Assembly (NCBI GenBank): GCA_039566865.1 | Contig: CM076947.1 | Location: 9,741,501-9,805,500 of the forward strand | DNA length: 64,000 bases | Source: Aurelia coerulea | Taxonomy: Eukaryota > Cnidaria > Scyphozoa > Semaeostomeae > Ulmaridae | Direction: 5' to 3' | Part shown: positions 20,692-32,306 of the stretch, in pieces | Layout of the letters: the number at the start of each line of letters is the position of its first letter | Numbering within the stretch: position 1 is the stretch's first letter | The notes under the pieces: generated by a model | Databases searched by the model: none | Told to the model about the DNA's origin: nothing | What the model saw: only the letters and a program-made list of their open reading frames with translations | Program-made: the position numbers and the translations under genes

Positions 20692-21620
20692 CTTGGATTG
20701 AAAGAAGGGTTTTTCAATTTCAGCTGAGACAGTGCTTGTGTTAATGTCATATCAGAATCACAGCTTAGTATCATAAAGGCAACAGGTACTCCAAATCCAA
20801 ACTCATCACGGACACAAATTGCATACAAAGAAAACCCATATTGTGTAACATTATGTGTTGCATCCATGAAGACCAAGTTTCGGCCACAACTTTCCATTTT
20901 ACTTTTCATCCAGCCTGCTTGTAACACAATTATTAAGGGTCTGTCATTATTTCTATCAAGCTTCTGATAGAAAACAGTTTCATTTTGGAATTCTGTTTCA
21001 AGAAGTTTTGATGTACTTGTTGCATCATCTCTGTCCAGGCATGAACTTAGTTTAACTCCTCTCTTGATCTCTGAAATCTCTTCTGGAGTTATGTAAAATC
21101 TCCTGTCTGAAGGATCCATGTGTCCATGTTCCTGGGCCCAGCTATGTGCGAGAGAAAGTATGACATCATTTTTGACACCAAGAGCAACATATTTCTTTAC
21201 TTCTTTCAAAAGAGTCACGTCGAGAGAACTTAACTGATGATCTTCCTCACTGTGACCATTATGAAGTGGAAACAGTGTCTCTACCACCACAGTTCTGTTA
21301 CAAATGGCCTTTTTTTCATATGATACATAAAATTTGCATCCTACTGCTTTCTTGGGAACTTTTCCCCTGGATTTCCTTCCACGATCACATTTATATAAAA
21401 TATACTCTTCATTTTGCTTGTGCGGTTTTTTTTGCAACTTTGAACTGTGTCTCTGTTCTATGATTATGTTACTCTCTTCAGCAAATTGCTTAAATGATTT
21501 TCCATCAGTCAGAATATGGGCACTGACAGTTGTGTCTCTTCTGCGGATTACACTTGCCAATATCAGATCAATGATCTCCGCTTCTTCAGTCATCATTCTA
21601 GGATAAAATATGTGACGAGA

Positions 21621-23082
21621 CTGCAAGAAAAATTAGTGCTACATGGGTCTATCAGGGTACCACTACAGGGACCCCTAGTCTCTTCTCTGGGAAAATTTTA
21701 AGTTTTTTCCAACGGGAATTTGGCAAAAGAACATCCGAAAACTAATTTTTTTAGACATCTTAGCCTTCTATCAGAAGTTCCAGCTCCTTTGTCACAAGAT
21801 TTCTAGTGTCACCCCTGAAAAGTTTAAGAGAATATTTCAAACAACCTCAATGACATGTCATGTGTAGCAGTGGTGGATACTTTGCCAAATGTTGGGGGGC
21901 AAAGCTTTTGTTCTAGCCAATACTGGGGGCTATTGCACCCCCTTGCCCCCAAGTGTCCACCACTGATATGTAGTACTTTATGAAAGATGCAAAGAAATAT
22001 CTTATCATGGTTACTGTTTTAAGAACAAAAGCCGCCCATAAGAAACTGCCCATAAGAAACTCAACTCTCAGATCGCCAAAAAATTAAGAAACCCCAGTAG
22101 CTATGTACAAGCCTTGTAGTTATGGCCTTGTAACCTTGTTAAAGCCTGGAATAGCCTTGCTGTAACCTTGTAAATAGCTCGAAAAATGCTAATCAGCATT
22201 GCTAGACTTGTTGCAACTTGGAATCTTACTGATAGCCTTGTAATTTTCTTCCAAGGTTAGTACAAGGTCATAAAAAGGTCATAATCTCCTCTACAAGGCT
22301 AAAACTTGGCCTGTACAAGGCTAAGTTTAGCCTTGTATTATTTGTGTACAGGTAAGAAACTATTTATTATGATGAAGGAAATCCTTCACATATTTTGATT
22401 TATTTTCACTTGTTTCCTGTATCATATTAGTCGTAAGGTACTTGATTGAGCAATGTCTAAACATTGGAAAGGCTTAAAAAACCTTGTTTTGAAACGTTCA
22501 CGAGGGCACAGGTAGATAGTGAACATGAAGATTGTTAATGGAACCTCTAAGAAACTCATAAGAAACTCTGAGCACTATAAATCTGACAATTTTAAGAAAC
22601 TTCCAGTACTTGCCCAAATTCTTACTTAGTTTCTTATGAAAAAATACATGTAGACTAGTAGAAGAGCAGCTAAGGAGGAACGGATTATTTTGCATTATTT
22701 TGTTGTACCATTGCATAGACTGACAATGTGATTCCTTGTATTCGTTCAACATTTGATGTTTTAATTTTCACTCAACATCATCCAAGTCAATGCGGAAAAC
22801 TGAGACTCATCGTGGTATCTAAGTCTAATCATTTCATATGAAATTTACAATGATCCAGTTGCTTTTATATTGCTCGTTTGCAGAGAATGATTTTCTCAAA
22901 TTCGGCATAGTTTTGAGCATATATACTGTCGAGAATATGGTAAAAGGTCCAGGTCTTTATTTAGGCCATAATGGCGCCCGCCAGGGCCTGATTGATCCTT
23001 AGATACATCTAGTTCTAAACATCAATTCAATGTGAGATTGTTATAACAACTCGAAAATATATGATAATTTTATTTAATTCAC
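21621..23082. other. Upstream region of the transposase gene
   Basis: Non-coding. It contains 'taagaaact' repeat material (22050-22095 and 22348-22445, matching 26640-26790) split by an insertion at about 22096-22347 rich in GCCTTGTA/TACAAGGC motifs. A 21880-21960 stretch is C/G-run rich. Confidence 0.4.
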
Positions 23083-23086
23083 TTAC

Positions 23087-23266
23087 CAGTCAAAGGCAGG
23101 CGTGTACACTGATGCAAATCTTGCAGCAAACTGCCGGCAGCCATTATTGCTCAACCAAGTGGAAGGGATCACAATGCAAATATAATTCGGCTTGGCGCCG
23201 CACCGAGTGAAAGTCTCGGCCTCGCTTGTCGCCAAAATGTCGGTCTCGCTGCAGGCTGTCTTGTAC
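23087..23266 (-). other. Candidate 5' exon next to the right terminal repeat
   Basis: A coding-like stretch immediately inside the right repeat ends (minus strand) at 23087 in GACTG|GTAAGT, a consensus donor. An ATG in good context (AATAATGGC) lies at 23144. It reads 19 codons before the donor in phase 1, which does not match transposase exon 1, so it is probably a leader exon or part of a small upstream frame. It mirrors the left-end exon at 5114-5307. Confidence 0.4.
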
Positions 23267-23337
23267 AATTTCTCGTCTATCTACCAGGAGTAGAATCTAC
23301 CCGGAGTAGATATTCAGTCGACCAAACCCATAACTGC
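23267..23337 (-). repeat. Right 71-bp terminal inverted repeat
   Basis: Exact reverse complement of 5043-5113, ending CATAACTGC at 23337. It carries the same two TCTACTCC-type palindromes. Confidence 0.9.
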
Positions 23338-25575
23338 GGGGGCATGGGGGGCTGTGAGCTAGTGTTTTTGATGAATTACAGCCTTAAATTGTCTCTAAAT
23401 GACAACAAACAGGACTGTTCAGCGGTTGCAGCTAATCTTCCGTTTGAACGTCCTGCGAGCAGTGGCTAGTGATGGCTGAGGCCGACTAGTTGTGTAAAAT
23501 ATTTTGCGGCTCCTACTTCTTAGCCAACATGCAGGTTCGTTTTTAGAATTGCGATTCTAATAACGGAAGCCGCTGGTCGAGGGCCCACTGTATATTCAAG
23601 GAGGCTTGGGACCGGCAACAAGAAATATATATTTGAATAAGTTGTTTTATTTACTTTTGAAAAATCTCCCATGACCAGGCAAGGCTAACAATAGAATGTA
23701 TTCTTTGCTTTATCTCCACATATCCATGAGTAGCTCTCGTATTTTTCTTTACTCGTTTCATTCTGGGCATGGCCTTCCACCCTTTTTCAGCTTGAGACGC
23801 TGCTCGTGTGTTAGTTTCCCCTGTTTTGACATCATGGAAAATACATTTTGAACACCCAAACGTTGACCAGTCACTTGATCTTGCAAGAGACGATTCATGT
23901 TGAAACAGTCGACAAATTAGTAAGAGCATGTAAGAGCATAAACAGCACTGGCGATGGATAACTGGCCGCGTTATTAGAAATCCAAAATTAATAACGGGGC
24001 TGCTAGGCTCCTCTGTCTGAGGAGCCCAAAACAATTGGAATTTACGTCATCGATTACTGCCAAGACAAAGAATTGGCTGTATCCGTTATTAGAAACAAGA
24101 AAGTAATAACGTGACAAATGCTTACAATATGGTTTGAAAGACATAAAGGGTTTCAGTTGTTAAGGATTAGCAGTCAATTGTCGCTGTCTCGAAATGCATA
24201 GAAATTATTTATTACATCATTCTATGAGTTTGAGAGAAGAAAGCAGCTCCCTCGTTGCATAAACTTCATTGGCGCAGCGACCTGATTTAGAAACATTACT
24301 TTAAAAAACCCGTTCTGTTTAAGAAACTTTACTTGAAAAAAAAAATTATAGTAATAACGCTAATACCACTGCCCGCCACCCCTGCATCATGGAAAGTGAC
24401 TTGTTCATGGCAATGTACATCCGAAAGGTGGAATCGTATCTCAGCCAAGAGGAGACCGGATATCTGCGCTGAAACGTGGAAATACACTCCTGGTAGGCTA
24501 ATAATTCCAGGCCTATTTCTGGGTGGTAGAACAACATGGTGCGAATGAAAAATATTCCAGGCCTCGAGGCAGGATTGGAAATCATAATTTTTTTTGTTTC
24601 CTTCAATTTTTGGAAGCAAATAAGAGTGGCTGTTCTCCATTTGCGACCTGGTTAACTTTAAGACACAAATTATCTACCGGGTGAGCATGAAAAAAGTTCC
24701 CACTTGCTAAAATTCGTAGCACCACAAGAACTTTGTGGATTTAAATGATTCAAATTCTAGTTGAAAGCCATAAGAAAGAAAGCCAACTTTACAAAGATTT
24801 CATGGCTGCAAAATGACAGAAAAAGGCCTAAAACACCTTATCAAACGGATAGTACTCTCCTCACATGGAACAATACGCACATGCGTTTCACCTCTCTCAA
24901 GAGTCACAAGGAATAGATTCTCAAACAGATACTAAAAATTTTCTATCCCATGGCAATAGATGTGCAGACGATATCTCTCACCCATGAGAAAGTGCATTTT
25001 CTCTGTTGTTCTGAGCGAGGAGTCCTTTATGATTTGATCAAGAATCTTTCAGTCATTTTGCAACCATCAAGTTTTTGTAAGCTTGAATTTACCAATTTTT
25101 CTAATGCTCGGAAGAAAGTGAGAAAAATCACAAAAACATTTTGATCTTTTGGCTGTCAAGCAAATATTGATTCATTCCAATCCATTTAGTACTCTTGATA
25201 CTATGAATTTTCAAAAGTGGGATCTTGGTATTGGGAGATGCATTCTAAGCCAAAGTAAAGGGCGTGGCCCCAACAACATTCCTAGGGGCTTCACACCCAG
25301 ACCACTCATTCTATTACCCCCCCCCTCCCTCCACCACTTAATTTACCCTGGCCACGCCGCTGGGTGAGTGAACTTCAAAGAATGAAATATCAAATTGTTT
25401 GAATGTGCTCCTTTTTATAAATGCAAATTCTGAAGTACCCGGGAATTCATGGTGGGGGATTTAACAGCCAATGCGCCCCCGATAACGGGAGAAAGGGCGG
25501 GGAAGTAGCACTGTCCAAATGTCAACTTCCCCGCTTTGTCCCGGAGGTGGGGGTGCCGGGGTTTCAATTGACCAG
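23338..25575. other. Spacer between the two large elements
   Basis: No convincing gene. A minus-strand frame at 23651-24034 and overlapping frames at 24329-24640 have no recognisable domains. At 24677 a CCGGGTGAGCATG element end flanked by TA appears, without a clear partner. GC-rich low-complexity sequence precedes the next element (25300-25570). Confidence 0.4.
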
Positions 25576-26105
25576 TATGGAGCGTCGTTTGCGTCTTTAT
25601 TGCAAACTGACATTTTCTTATCCTAAACCCTAAATTTCTTATCCTAAACCCTAAATTCCTTTCATGTGAGAAATATTTTCAACACTAACTGCTCTATTCA
25701 GTATGGTCTTCATATTATTTTGTATGCCAACTTTCGTTTCGTATGGTGTTTTGCATTCAGTATGGCCTTTGGCGCAATACATCGTGACAATCCAAACTTC
25801 TGTATGGCCTATCTATTTCTTATGGCTTATTGCGCAATACGTCATGAAAACGAAACTTTAGTATAGCCTATTGCACAATACATCATGAAATTATCATTCT
25901 GTATGACATGTTCATTTCGTATGGTCTATTGCGCAATAAGTCATATAAAATGTAACTTTAGTATGGCCTATTGCGCAATAGCCAGACTTATTACGATGAG
26001 TCCTAGTAAACGGACTAAAGGTAGCAAGTCTACGCAATAGCTACGTTTTGGCGGGAAAACTCAACCACGATGCCGGCCTAAACGTCACCTCATCCTCCTT
26101 GCCGG
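25576..26105 (+). repeat. Left long terminal inverted repeat with ATTGCGCAAT sites
   Basis: Mirrors 36260-36813. After the first ~50 bp come two copies of TTATCCTAAACCCTAAATT. The repeat then contains ATTGCGCAAT at 25829, 25928 and 25970, a variant ATTGCACAAT at 25870 and a half match near 25769, each next to a TATGGCCTA/TATGGTCTA motif. It ends six bases before the ATG at 26112, so it should contain the promoter of the HECT gene. Confidence 0.85.
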
Positions 26106-26111
26106 ATTAAG

Positions 26112-29100
26112 ATGGATACCAACAGGCCTGCCGACGACCAGGCCTCAATAAGAGATGCCGTAAATCGAATAAATCAATTGGCAGCCGAAGGACAACGATT
26201 ACTGAATCGTCTCAGCGAAGCACCAGTTAATGCATCATTAGTTAATGCATCATCAGTTATGGCGGCGAATGGGTCTGTTCCTGTGCCAACCAACTCGTCT
26301 GCGCCCTCAGTATCTGAATCAATTCGAAATTTGTTCCCGACCTTCAGGAGCACCTCCCGTCCTGCTAGAAGGTAAATATTCTTTCTAGATATTTCAAAAA
26401 TCCAACCGTTGCAGTTTGACTCTTTCTTATCTTCATGCAAGTACTAAGGTGTGGGAGGGGTTTGCCCCTCCAAAATGTTGAAGAACAGATAAATAGTTGT
26501 TCGTTTTGAAGCAAATTGGGCGTAAACAGTAGCTTTAACTGGAATAGCTTGTTTATGGCGGAGGAAGGGGGAAGAAAAAGACTGGGGGTTTGCAGGGAAA
26601 TTTCTGATTTATACTGCACGTATTTTTTCATAAAAAACGCAACTCTCACATCGCCAAAAAAGTAAGAAACTCCTGCACCGGGAAAATATAAGTTAAGAAA
26701 CTATTTATTTTGATAAAGGAAATGCTAGACATATTTTTACTTTACTTTCACTTGTTTCCTGTATGTTACTCGTATGGTACTTGTGGCCTACCCATTTATT
26801 TCTCGAAACCACGGGTAGGTGACCAACAGATGATCACAGAAAAGATGGCGTAAAGGGGGCCTTTGGCCAAGATGCATTGCATTTAATGATTAAACTTCTG
26901 AAAGCATCTTGGTTATCCATACTAAAAAATCTGGGAAATACCTAGGATTTTTCTGGGTATAATTTTTGGGCAAATTCCCTAGCTTCCTAGGATTCCTAGA
27001 ATAAAAAAAGGTGGGAAAAAGAGCAAAATTCCTAGGAAAGCTGGGAAATAGTGGAATATAATGGGCTGGATTTTTTGGGAACATTTCCCAGCTTTCCTAG
27101 CTCTTTGGGTACTGATTCCCAGCTGCCCCAGCTTCCTAGGAAACAGAATTCCCGGCTTGAAATTTGTTTTGATGAAAAAGCTAGGGAAACTGGGGAAATC
27201 CTAGCTTTCCCAGTTATCTCCCCCAGCTTGTTTGGTATGGGCAAATGCCCCTCACCCCGACAACATCTTTTCTGTGATTGTCTATTGTGTCCCATGGTTG
27301 TAATTGGTCTCATACAAAACTTAATTCATGCAAATTGATACCAGACAGTTACACAAATTTTATTGTTATTGCCTCTAAGAAACAGTAGGCTCAATTTTTT
27401 GAAAATTATGAAACAACCCTACCTGAATTACAAAAGCTCAGAAACTTTTGTAATTTCCAGCTTTATTTTTCCTATATGGCACTTAAAAATGTTATGATAC
27501 CGTACAGTTATAGCAACTCTTTGGACATTGTTTTGAGTGCAAATTTAATTATTTACTTGTTTTGAGATCTTGCTAAGTGATTTAGATGCCCTTTAGACAA
27601 AACAAAATTAACTCTACAGTTCTTGCATTACAAATATAAGAAACACGTTTAGGAAACTTTTGGTTGTAAAGTGGCTCAAAAATTTAAGAAACTGCCTTCC
27701 AGCCCCAGGTTTCTTACTAAAAAATATGTGTAATTGGGCAACATTTCAAGCGCATGTTAAACTTATTTCTAGCAGAGCAGAGCCTCTTAACCCTATGTCA
27801 CCCAGGAGTTTTGAAGCGGTCAATACCTGAGGGGGTCACCCACTCTTTTCCTTAACTGTTAAAGTAGCTACTGTATCATCTTCTAACTTATTAGTAACTA
27901 CATGGACCTCAATGGGAACAAGCAAAGTCACGTGATTAAATCAAATTAACTCTATTCTTGTTGCTATTACAACAAGGAGACGTGAAGTTATGATTATATC
28001 ATGAGTATCAGTGTCGTGATAATGAGGCACTAAAATGAGGAACTTGTATAATTAAACAATTTTTTCAAGGAAAATTTAGTTGTGGGTAGGAATCTACCCC
28101 CAGATAAGATAGGGTTAATATAAAGTGGTGGCAAAGTCCCAATGTCCCCTGTTCAAACAAATACGGTTGTTCTCCTATATGTTCTTCAACAATAAATTGA
28201 CTCCCTTCCAATCCACTCTAAAAGAAATCTTCTTGATGAAGGGGTTGGAATTTCTGACAGGGGGCTAAAATAGCTATAAAATGCAGTTTTGTAGGGTATT
28301 TTGCCAGATTTCCTCCAGCAATAACCCAAAATTTTCTACAAAAGGGGACTAAATGCTTCCAATGGGAGGGGGGCTGCAGCCCCCTAGCCCTTCCTACCAC
28401 CACCCATGGCCCTGATATCCAAAGACCTTATGGACGATATGTTTTGCTCAATATTTGCCCGAAATTTCATTATTTTTTTCATTTTTACCACCTCCACAGT
28501 ATCCTGGACCTTGTAATTGATTCAATTGATTCAATTGAATTGTCAACTTCAATATAGTTTGTTTTAGTTTGGATTTAAATTAGAATAGTTGCCATTTTGT
28601 TTTTCCAACTAGGATGCCAGTTCAACGACAAACGCGAGAATACCATACCAGCCAGCCTCCAGATCTAACGAGAGGGTCACTTCTGTAAGGTCTGTTCAAA
28701 ATCGAGGAGCAAGACGCAGAGAAAATTTCACAGTGCATAAAACTCTAGTAATCATATCAGACCCAGAGGAAACTTCTGTACCTACGCACCGAGCAAGGGC
28801 AGATCTTCGCTTACAGGGACTTGTCATAGATGATTTCGTGTTTGACAAGAGGTGGGATGAAGATGAATTGCGGTTAAATGTGACGGAGCAGCTTCCCATT
28901 AGCTTGTCAACGCGACATGTAATGTTTGTAAAGGCAAGCTATGGCACTTTGACTCCTATTAATTTGCCGCAAGGTTCATCCTTAACATGTGAGTGCCTCC
29001 TGCGCATCACAGGACAGGGTGCTGTCTATGTCCAACTAAGACCATCAAACAATCACTCATCAAATGCAACATCAACCATTACACAACCAGAAGAAATGTT

Positions 29101-30545
29101 AGGAACCCAGCCAACAAGGGAATCTTTGCCCACCCAGTCTGACGACGAATCTTCAAGACCCAGCACTTCTCATCAAGCATCTTTGCCCACCCAGTCTGAG
29201 GATGAATCTTCAAGACCCAGCACTTCTCATCAAGCATCGTATTTTTCAGTGACAGATGTCGAGGACTCCACTGGGATGTCATCTGTAGAAGACCCCGAGG
29301 AGATCTTTGCAAAGATTAGAGTAATGTTTGCAGATAAGCCAGTTGATTTGTTGAGACAATATGCCTATGACAGTGAAAACTCTGAACAGGCAATTGAAAA
29401 AAATTCTGGACACCCAAGATGTAACACTGAAATCTATTTTGGAGGATCTGACAAAACGGGTAGACTCTGATAGTTCTACAAATATTACCATATCCCGGGA
29501 AAGAATATGGCGGGATTGCCTATCTTTTTACAAGGTGTCCTTTGTTGATAAATTCAGGCTCTTCAGAGAGCTTAAGGTAGAGTTTCTTGGTGAGGATGGC
29601 GTTGATTGTGGTGCACTGAAGTTAGAATTCTTCCAGGTCTCATTGGAAGCAGCAAAGAAATCTTTGCTAGAAGCTGCTGAAGATTGCATGATTCCCAAGA
29701 AAACATCAGCAAGCCATCTAGCATACAAGGTTTTAGGTGCACTGATTGGACATTCTGTCCTTCAAAGTGGTCCAGGAATCTGTTGTTTCCCTTAGTGGTG
29801 CTATCACTACTTATGCACAGGAGACTTCCAGTCAACTGCTGAATTGCTCTTTTCTGAAAACCAGGTTCCTCTTAATGCTGGAACTGCCTTGCTTCACACT
29901 CTGATTGATGAAATACGCAAAGCTGATACTGAGGAAAAGCTGGATCTCCTTTTAGACGAGACAACATCCACAGGTCAAGTTAATGCCCAAATTGTTAATA
30001 GCTCATCATGGGACATAACAGAAATAATTACTGTTGATAAAAGAAGTGGACTGATATCTGAGCTTATTATTGATGAATTATTGCGAAAGCGCATCACCCA
30101 GCTGAATGCGATAAGAGATGGTCTGGAAGTTGTTGGCGTGCAGCGGCATTTACGGTTATACCCTGAATTGATGAAAGAGCTTTTCGTTACAGGCCAGAAT
30201 GTTTCTAAAGCTGCATTTATGTCTTCGTTAGAACTGAAAGATGTCAGTTTGTCAACTATCCAACAGCAAGTCTATGATTGGTTCATCATGTTCATAGACT
30301 CAAGTCCCCAAGAGCAACTGGTCAAATTGTTGCAGTTTGCTACCTCATTGAAGAATTTGCCACCAACTGGTGTAAGCTCAAAAATTGAAGTGTCATTTCA
30401 CTCAAGCTACGAAAAAGTGTTTCCTGAAGCCGCAGTTTGTTTCAGCCAGTTGTTTCTCCCCATATGCCACAAATCTTTCAGTGAATTTTCCTGTTTCATG
30501 ACTCAAGCTATTTCTCTAGGCTGTGAAGGTTTTGGCCTAATGTGA
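26112..30545 (+). pseudogene. Transposon-borne HECT-type E3 ubiquitin ligase (broken)
   Basis: Exon 1 (26112-26373) encodes a Ser/Ala-rich N-terminus and ends at a donor (AGAAG|GTAAAT). After an intron with acceptor CCAACTAG, exon 2 (28613-30545) encodes a basic stretch, a conserved-looking domain (VHKTLVIISDPEE...), a Ser/Thr/Gln linker with a tandem duplication (SLPTQSxDESSRPSTSHQA, twice), then the HECT N-lobe (ERIWRDCLSFYK, VDCGALKLEFF, ALIGHSVLQSGPG) and C-lobe (LPPTG...EAAVCFSQLFLP...CEGFG). The Cys codon at 30438-30440 is in the position of the HECT catalytic cysteine. It would transfer ubiquitin to unknown targets. Breaks: a poly-A slip near 29396-29402 shifts the frame, a TAG at 29793 interrupts the N-lobe, and the phase of exon 1 does not match exon 2. 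The layout resembles the G2/M-phase-specific-E3-like ORFs abundant in animal genomes. Confidence 0.75.
26376..28612 (+). other. Intron of the HECT gene
   Basis: Contains a copy of the 'taagaaact' repeat (26640-26790), a palindromic CCTAGGAATTTT/CCCAGCTTTCCTAG-rich stretch (26930-27225) and further AAGAAAC repeats (27640-27720, related to 59700-59770). No coding signal. Confidence 0.45.
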
Positions 30546-30711
30546 CATTTATCGTGGAAATGAGTCATTTGGAGCGTGTTTTTTTGCAAGCATGTTTGTT
30601 GGTAGTGTGGGAAGATACTCTCCTTTTATAACCAACCAGTTTATAAGCAGAATATGATTAAAAGTTGATGCTTAATTATGTCAACATGAAATTCGTCTGT
30701 GAGATATGATG

Positions 30712-30880
30712 CAGTCAAACTTGCATAATTTGGATCAATTTCAGTGCAAGGAGAACTATCCAACTTACACAAATTTAAGCCTTGGCCAACTGATGTGAAA
30801 AAAACAGTTTGGATGGGAATCTTTCCTAAATTATGCAAAAATCCGACTAATGCAAGTCCAACTTATGGGAGTTTGACAGT
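30712..30880. mobile_element. Small Tc1/pogo-like MITE
   Basis: Imperfect inverted ends CAGTCAAACTTGCATAATTTGGA and, reversed, CTGTCAAACTCCCATAAGTTGGA. CAGT-type ends of this kind are seen in Tc1/mariner/pogo-derived MITEs. The TA duplication is unclear. It lies just downstream of the HECT stop. Confidence 0.5.
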
Positions 30881-31168
30881 ACTACTAAACATTATTTGCC
30901 AGATGGTAGGGCATCCAAAAAGAACTGTTGTTCAAAAAACCAGTTCCTTTGGTGCTGCTATCTATAGGGAGAACTAAAAATCCAATTTATGCCTTTCGAA
31001 TTTCTCTGCGGGGATTAAGTTCCCTTTTTTATTTTTTAAGTTCCTTTTTTATTTTTTGGATATAATATGATTTCAGTGCAAGTCATACAGTATATTCATC
31101 ACCAGAAATTTTGGGAACAGTTTATCGTTTTCCAATTTTAATTTCCAGTCATAAGAAACTGCTTTATA

Positions 31169-31771
31169 CCGGGTGACCCAGAAAAAAGTGACCCAACGCA
31201 ATATGTTACAGAATATTAAGTAAGTGACCGATTGAAATGCTTCAAGCGTTGTTCTGTCGCTAAAAGACCAGCCTATGTTATAAATATTTTTTCAAATTTT
31301 TTTCGGCATGGTAAATTTCCAAATTTAAGGATTTCGAGGAAAAGGGCATGCCTGAAATCCTCAAAAAGTCGTCAAAAACAGGGGATCGATTTACAGTCAT
31401 TTCAAATCTTCAAAACAATGAGAAGCGTGTTTCATTTCAGCCTGGGAATAGGCAACCCATTCGGAAATCTTCAAAGCAATTTTATAGTCCATAGGTACCT
31501 AAAGATATTGCTAGGCTGAAATGAAACACGCTTCTCGTTGTTTTGGAGATCTGAAATGGCTTTAAATCGATTTTGGATGACTTTTTGAGCATTTCAAGCC
31601 TGCCCTTTTCCTCAAAATCCTTAATTTGGTTTTGCCCAAAAATTTGCAAAAAATACTCATAATGTAGGCTAGTCTTTTAACGACAGAACAACGTTTGAAA
31701 CATTTCAATCGGCCACTTACTTTCTTTTCTATAACAGATTGCGTTGGGTCACTTTTTTCTGGGTCACCCGG
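31169..31771. mobile_element. Palindromic CCGGGTG MITE
   Basis: Ends CCGGGTGACCCAGAAAAAAG and CTTTTTTCTGGGTCACCCGG with flanking TA (31167-31168 and 31772-31773). Arms of about 270 nt are largely complementary (GAAATGAAACACGCTTCTCG mirrors the other half) around a short centre near 31450-31510. It is non-coding. Confidence 0.9.
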
Positions 31772-31773
31772 TA

Positions 31774-32275
31774 GTAAAAAGCCATTGGCGCTTAGTTCAT
31801 AAAAGAGTCTTCATTCATCAGTTTGCAGCAAATTTTGAGCAAGGTATTCTTCTGAATTTTGAGCAAGTATTCAAGAATTCTTCTCAATGCAGACTGGCTG
31901 CAAAGTTTGCATAAATTAAATTGTTTTTTACAAAGGGGGATGTTTTGCATTTTTGATCGTTACATTTTGCATAAATTGCCCATTGGATTGGGTCTCATCA
32001 CTCTGTTTAAAGAATGCCTCTAGCAGCAAGAATGGATTTTGTAAAGCCAATAAATGGAATGAATTCATGATTTTATAGCCCTGAAACCTGCTTTTGAAAA
32101 TTGTTTGTTTCCCGGTATCGCGGAGTATCAATTAGCAAAGATGAAGCTTATAGATGAAGCCATAATTTTGATTCCTTATTTGCAAAGTTTTACTGCCAGT
32201 CATATGCCATGTTAGTTTATCTCAATGATGATCATCAAGAGAAAGTTTTTACCCAGTTTGTTGCTTGTTTGATCC

Positions 32276-32306
<31 letters not shown>

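Larger units (their letters stand above)
13756..21620 (-). pseudogene. MULE-type DDE transposase with SWIM zinc fingers (five exons, one frameshift)
   Basis: Minus-strand exons: 21620-20692 (ATG at 21596 or 21593), 20068-19972, 16664-16554, 15689-15526 and 15084-13756. Phases agree at every junction. Exon 1 holds the first catalytic Asp (LVFMDATHNVTQYG), exon 2 the second (FMVDKDVTEWNAI...LCWFH), and the exon 4/5 junction the TNNLAERF motif with the Glu. These are MULE transposase hallmarks. Exon 5 then carries a SWIM finger (CSC...CKH) and a second CxC...CxC cluster, followed by a Lys/Arg-rich tail. One base is missing near 15053-15062 (around AACAATTTCTGGG), which shifts the frame between the FFLRINNNF segment and MNQNRRVDRL. 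Otherwise the gene is open, so it is recently inactivated or the shift is an assembly error. A 5' noncoding exon may lie at 23087-23266. Confidence 0.8.
5043..23337. mobile_element. 18.3-kb MULE-like DNA transposon carrying an AP-2-like gene
   Basis: Identical 71-bp inverted repeats (5043-5113 and 23267-23337) bracket two convergent multi-exon genes. The left one (+) encodes an AP-2-like DNA-binding protein; the right one (-) encodes a MULE-type DDE transposase with SWIM fingers. Each gene contains an intronic array of palindromic ~50-bp repeats, and the arrays are inverted relative to each other. Small MITEs are nested inside (12750-13242, 17424-18215, 19282-19903). Perfect identity of the terminal repeats argues for recent mobility. 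I could not find the 8-11-bp target duplication expected of MULEs: the flanks (GGGGATACT and GGGGGCATG) match only loosely. Confidence 0.8.

Noticed and set aside
5034..23346. GGGGATACT / GGGGGCATG as a target duplication of the 18.3-kb element
   Set aside because: Too many mismatches in direct alignment to accept.
23338..25575. Possible host gene in the spacer (frames 23651-24034 and 24329-24640)
   Set aside because: No recognisable domains, several overlapping frames and no convincing exon chain.
25666..25866. 66-aa open frame repeated identically on the opposite strand at 36523-36723
   Set aside because: Both lie inside the inverted repeats of the 11.2-kb element; the identity reflects the TIR and not a conserved gene.
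26174..26440. Minus-strand 88-aa frame
   Set aside because: Antisense of exon 1 of the HECT gene.
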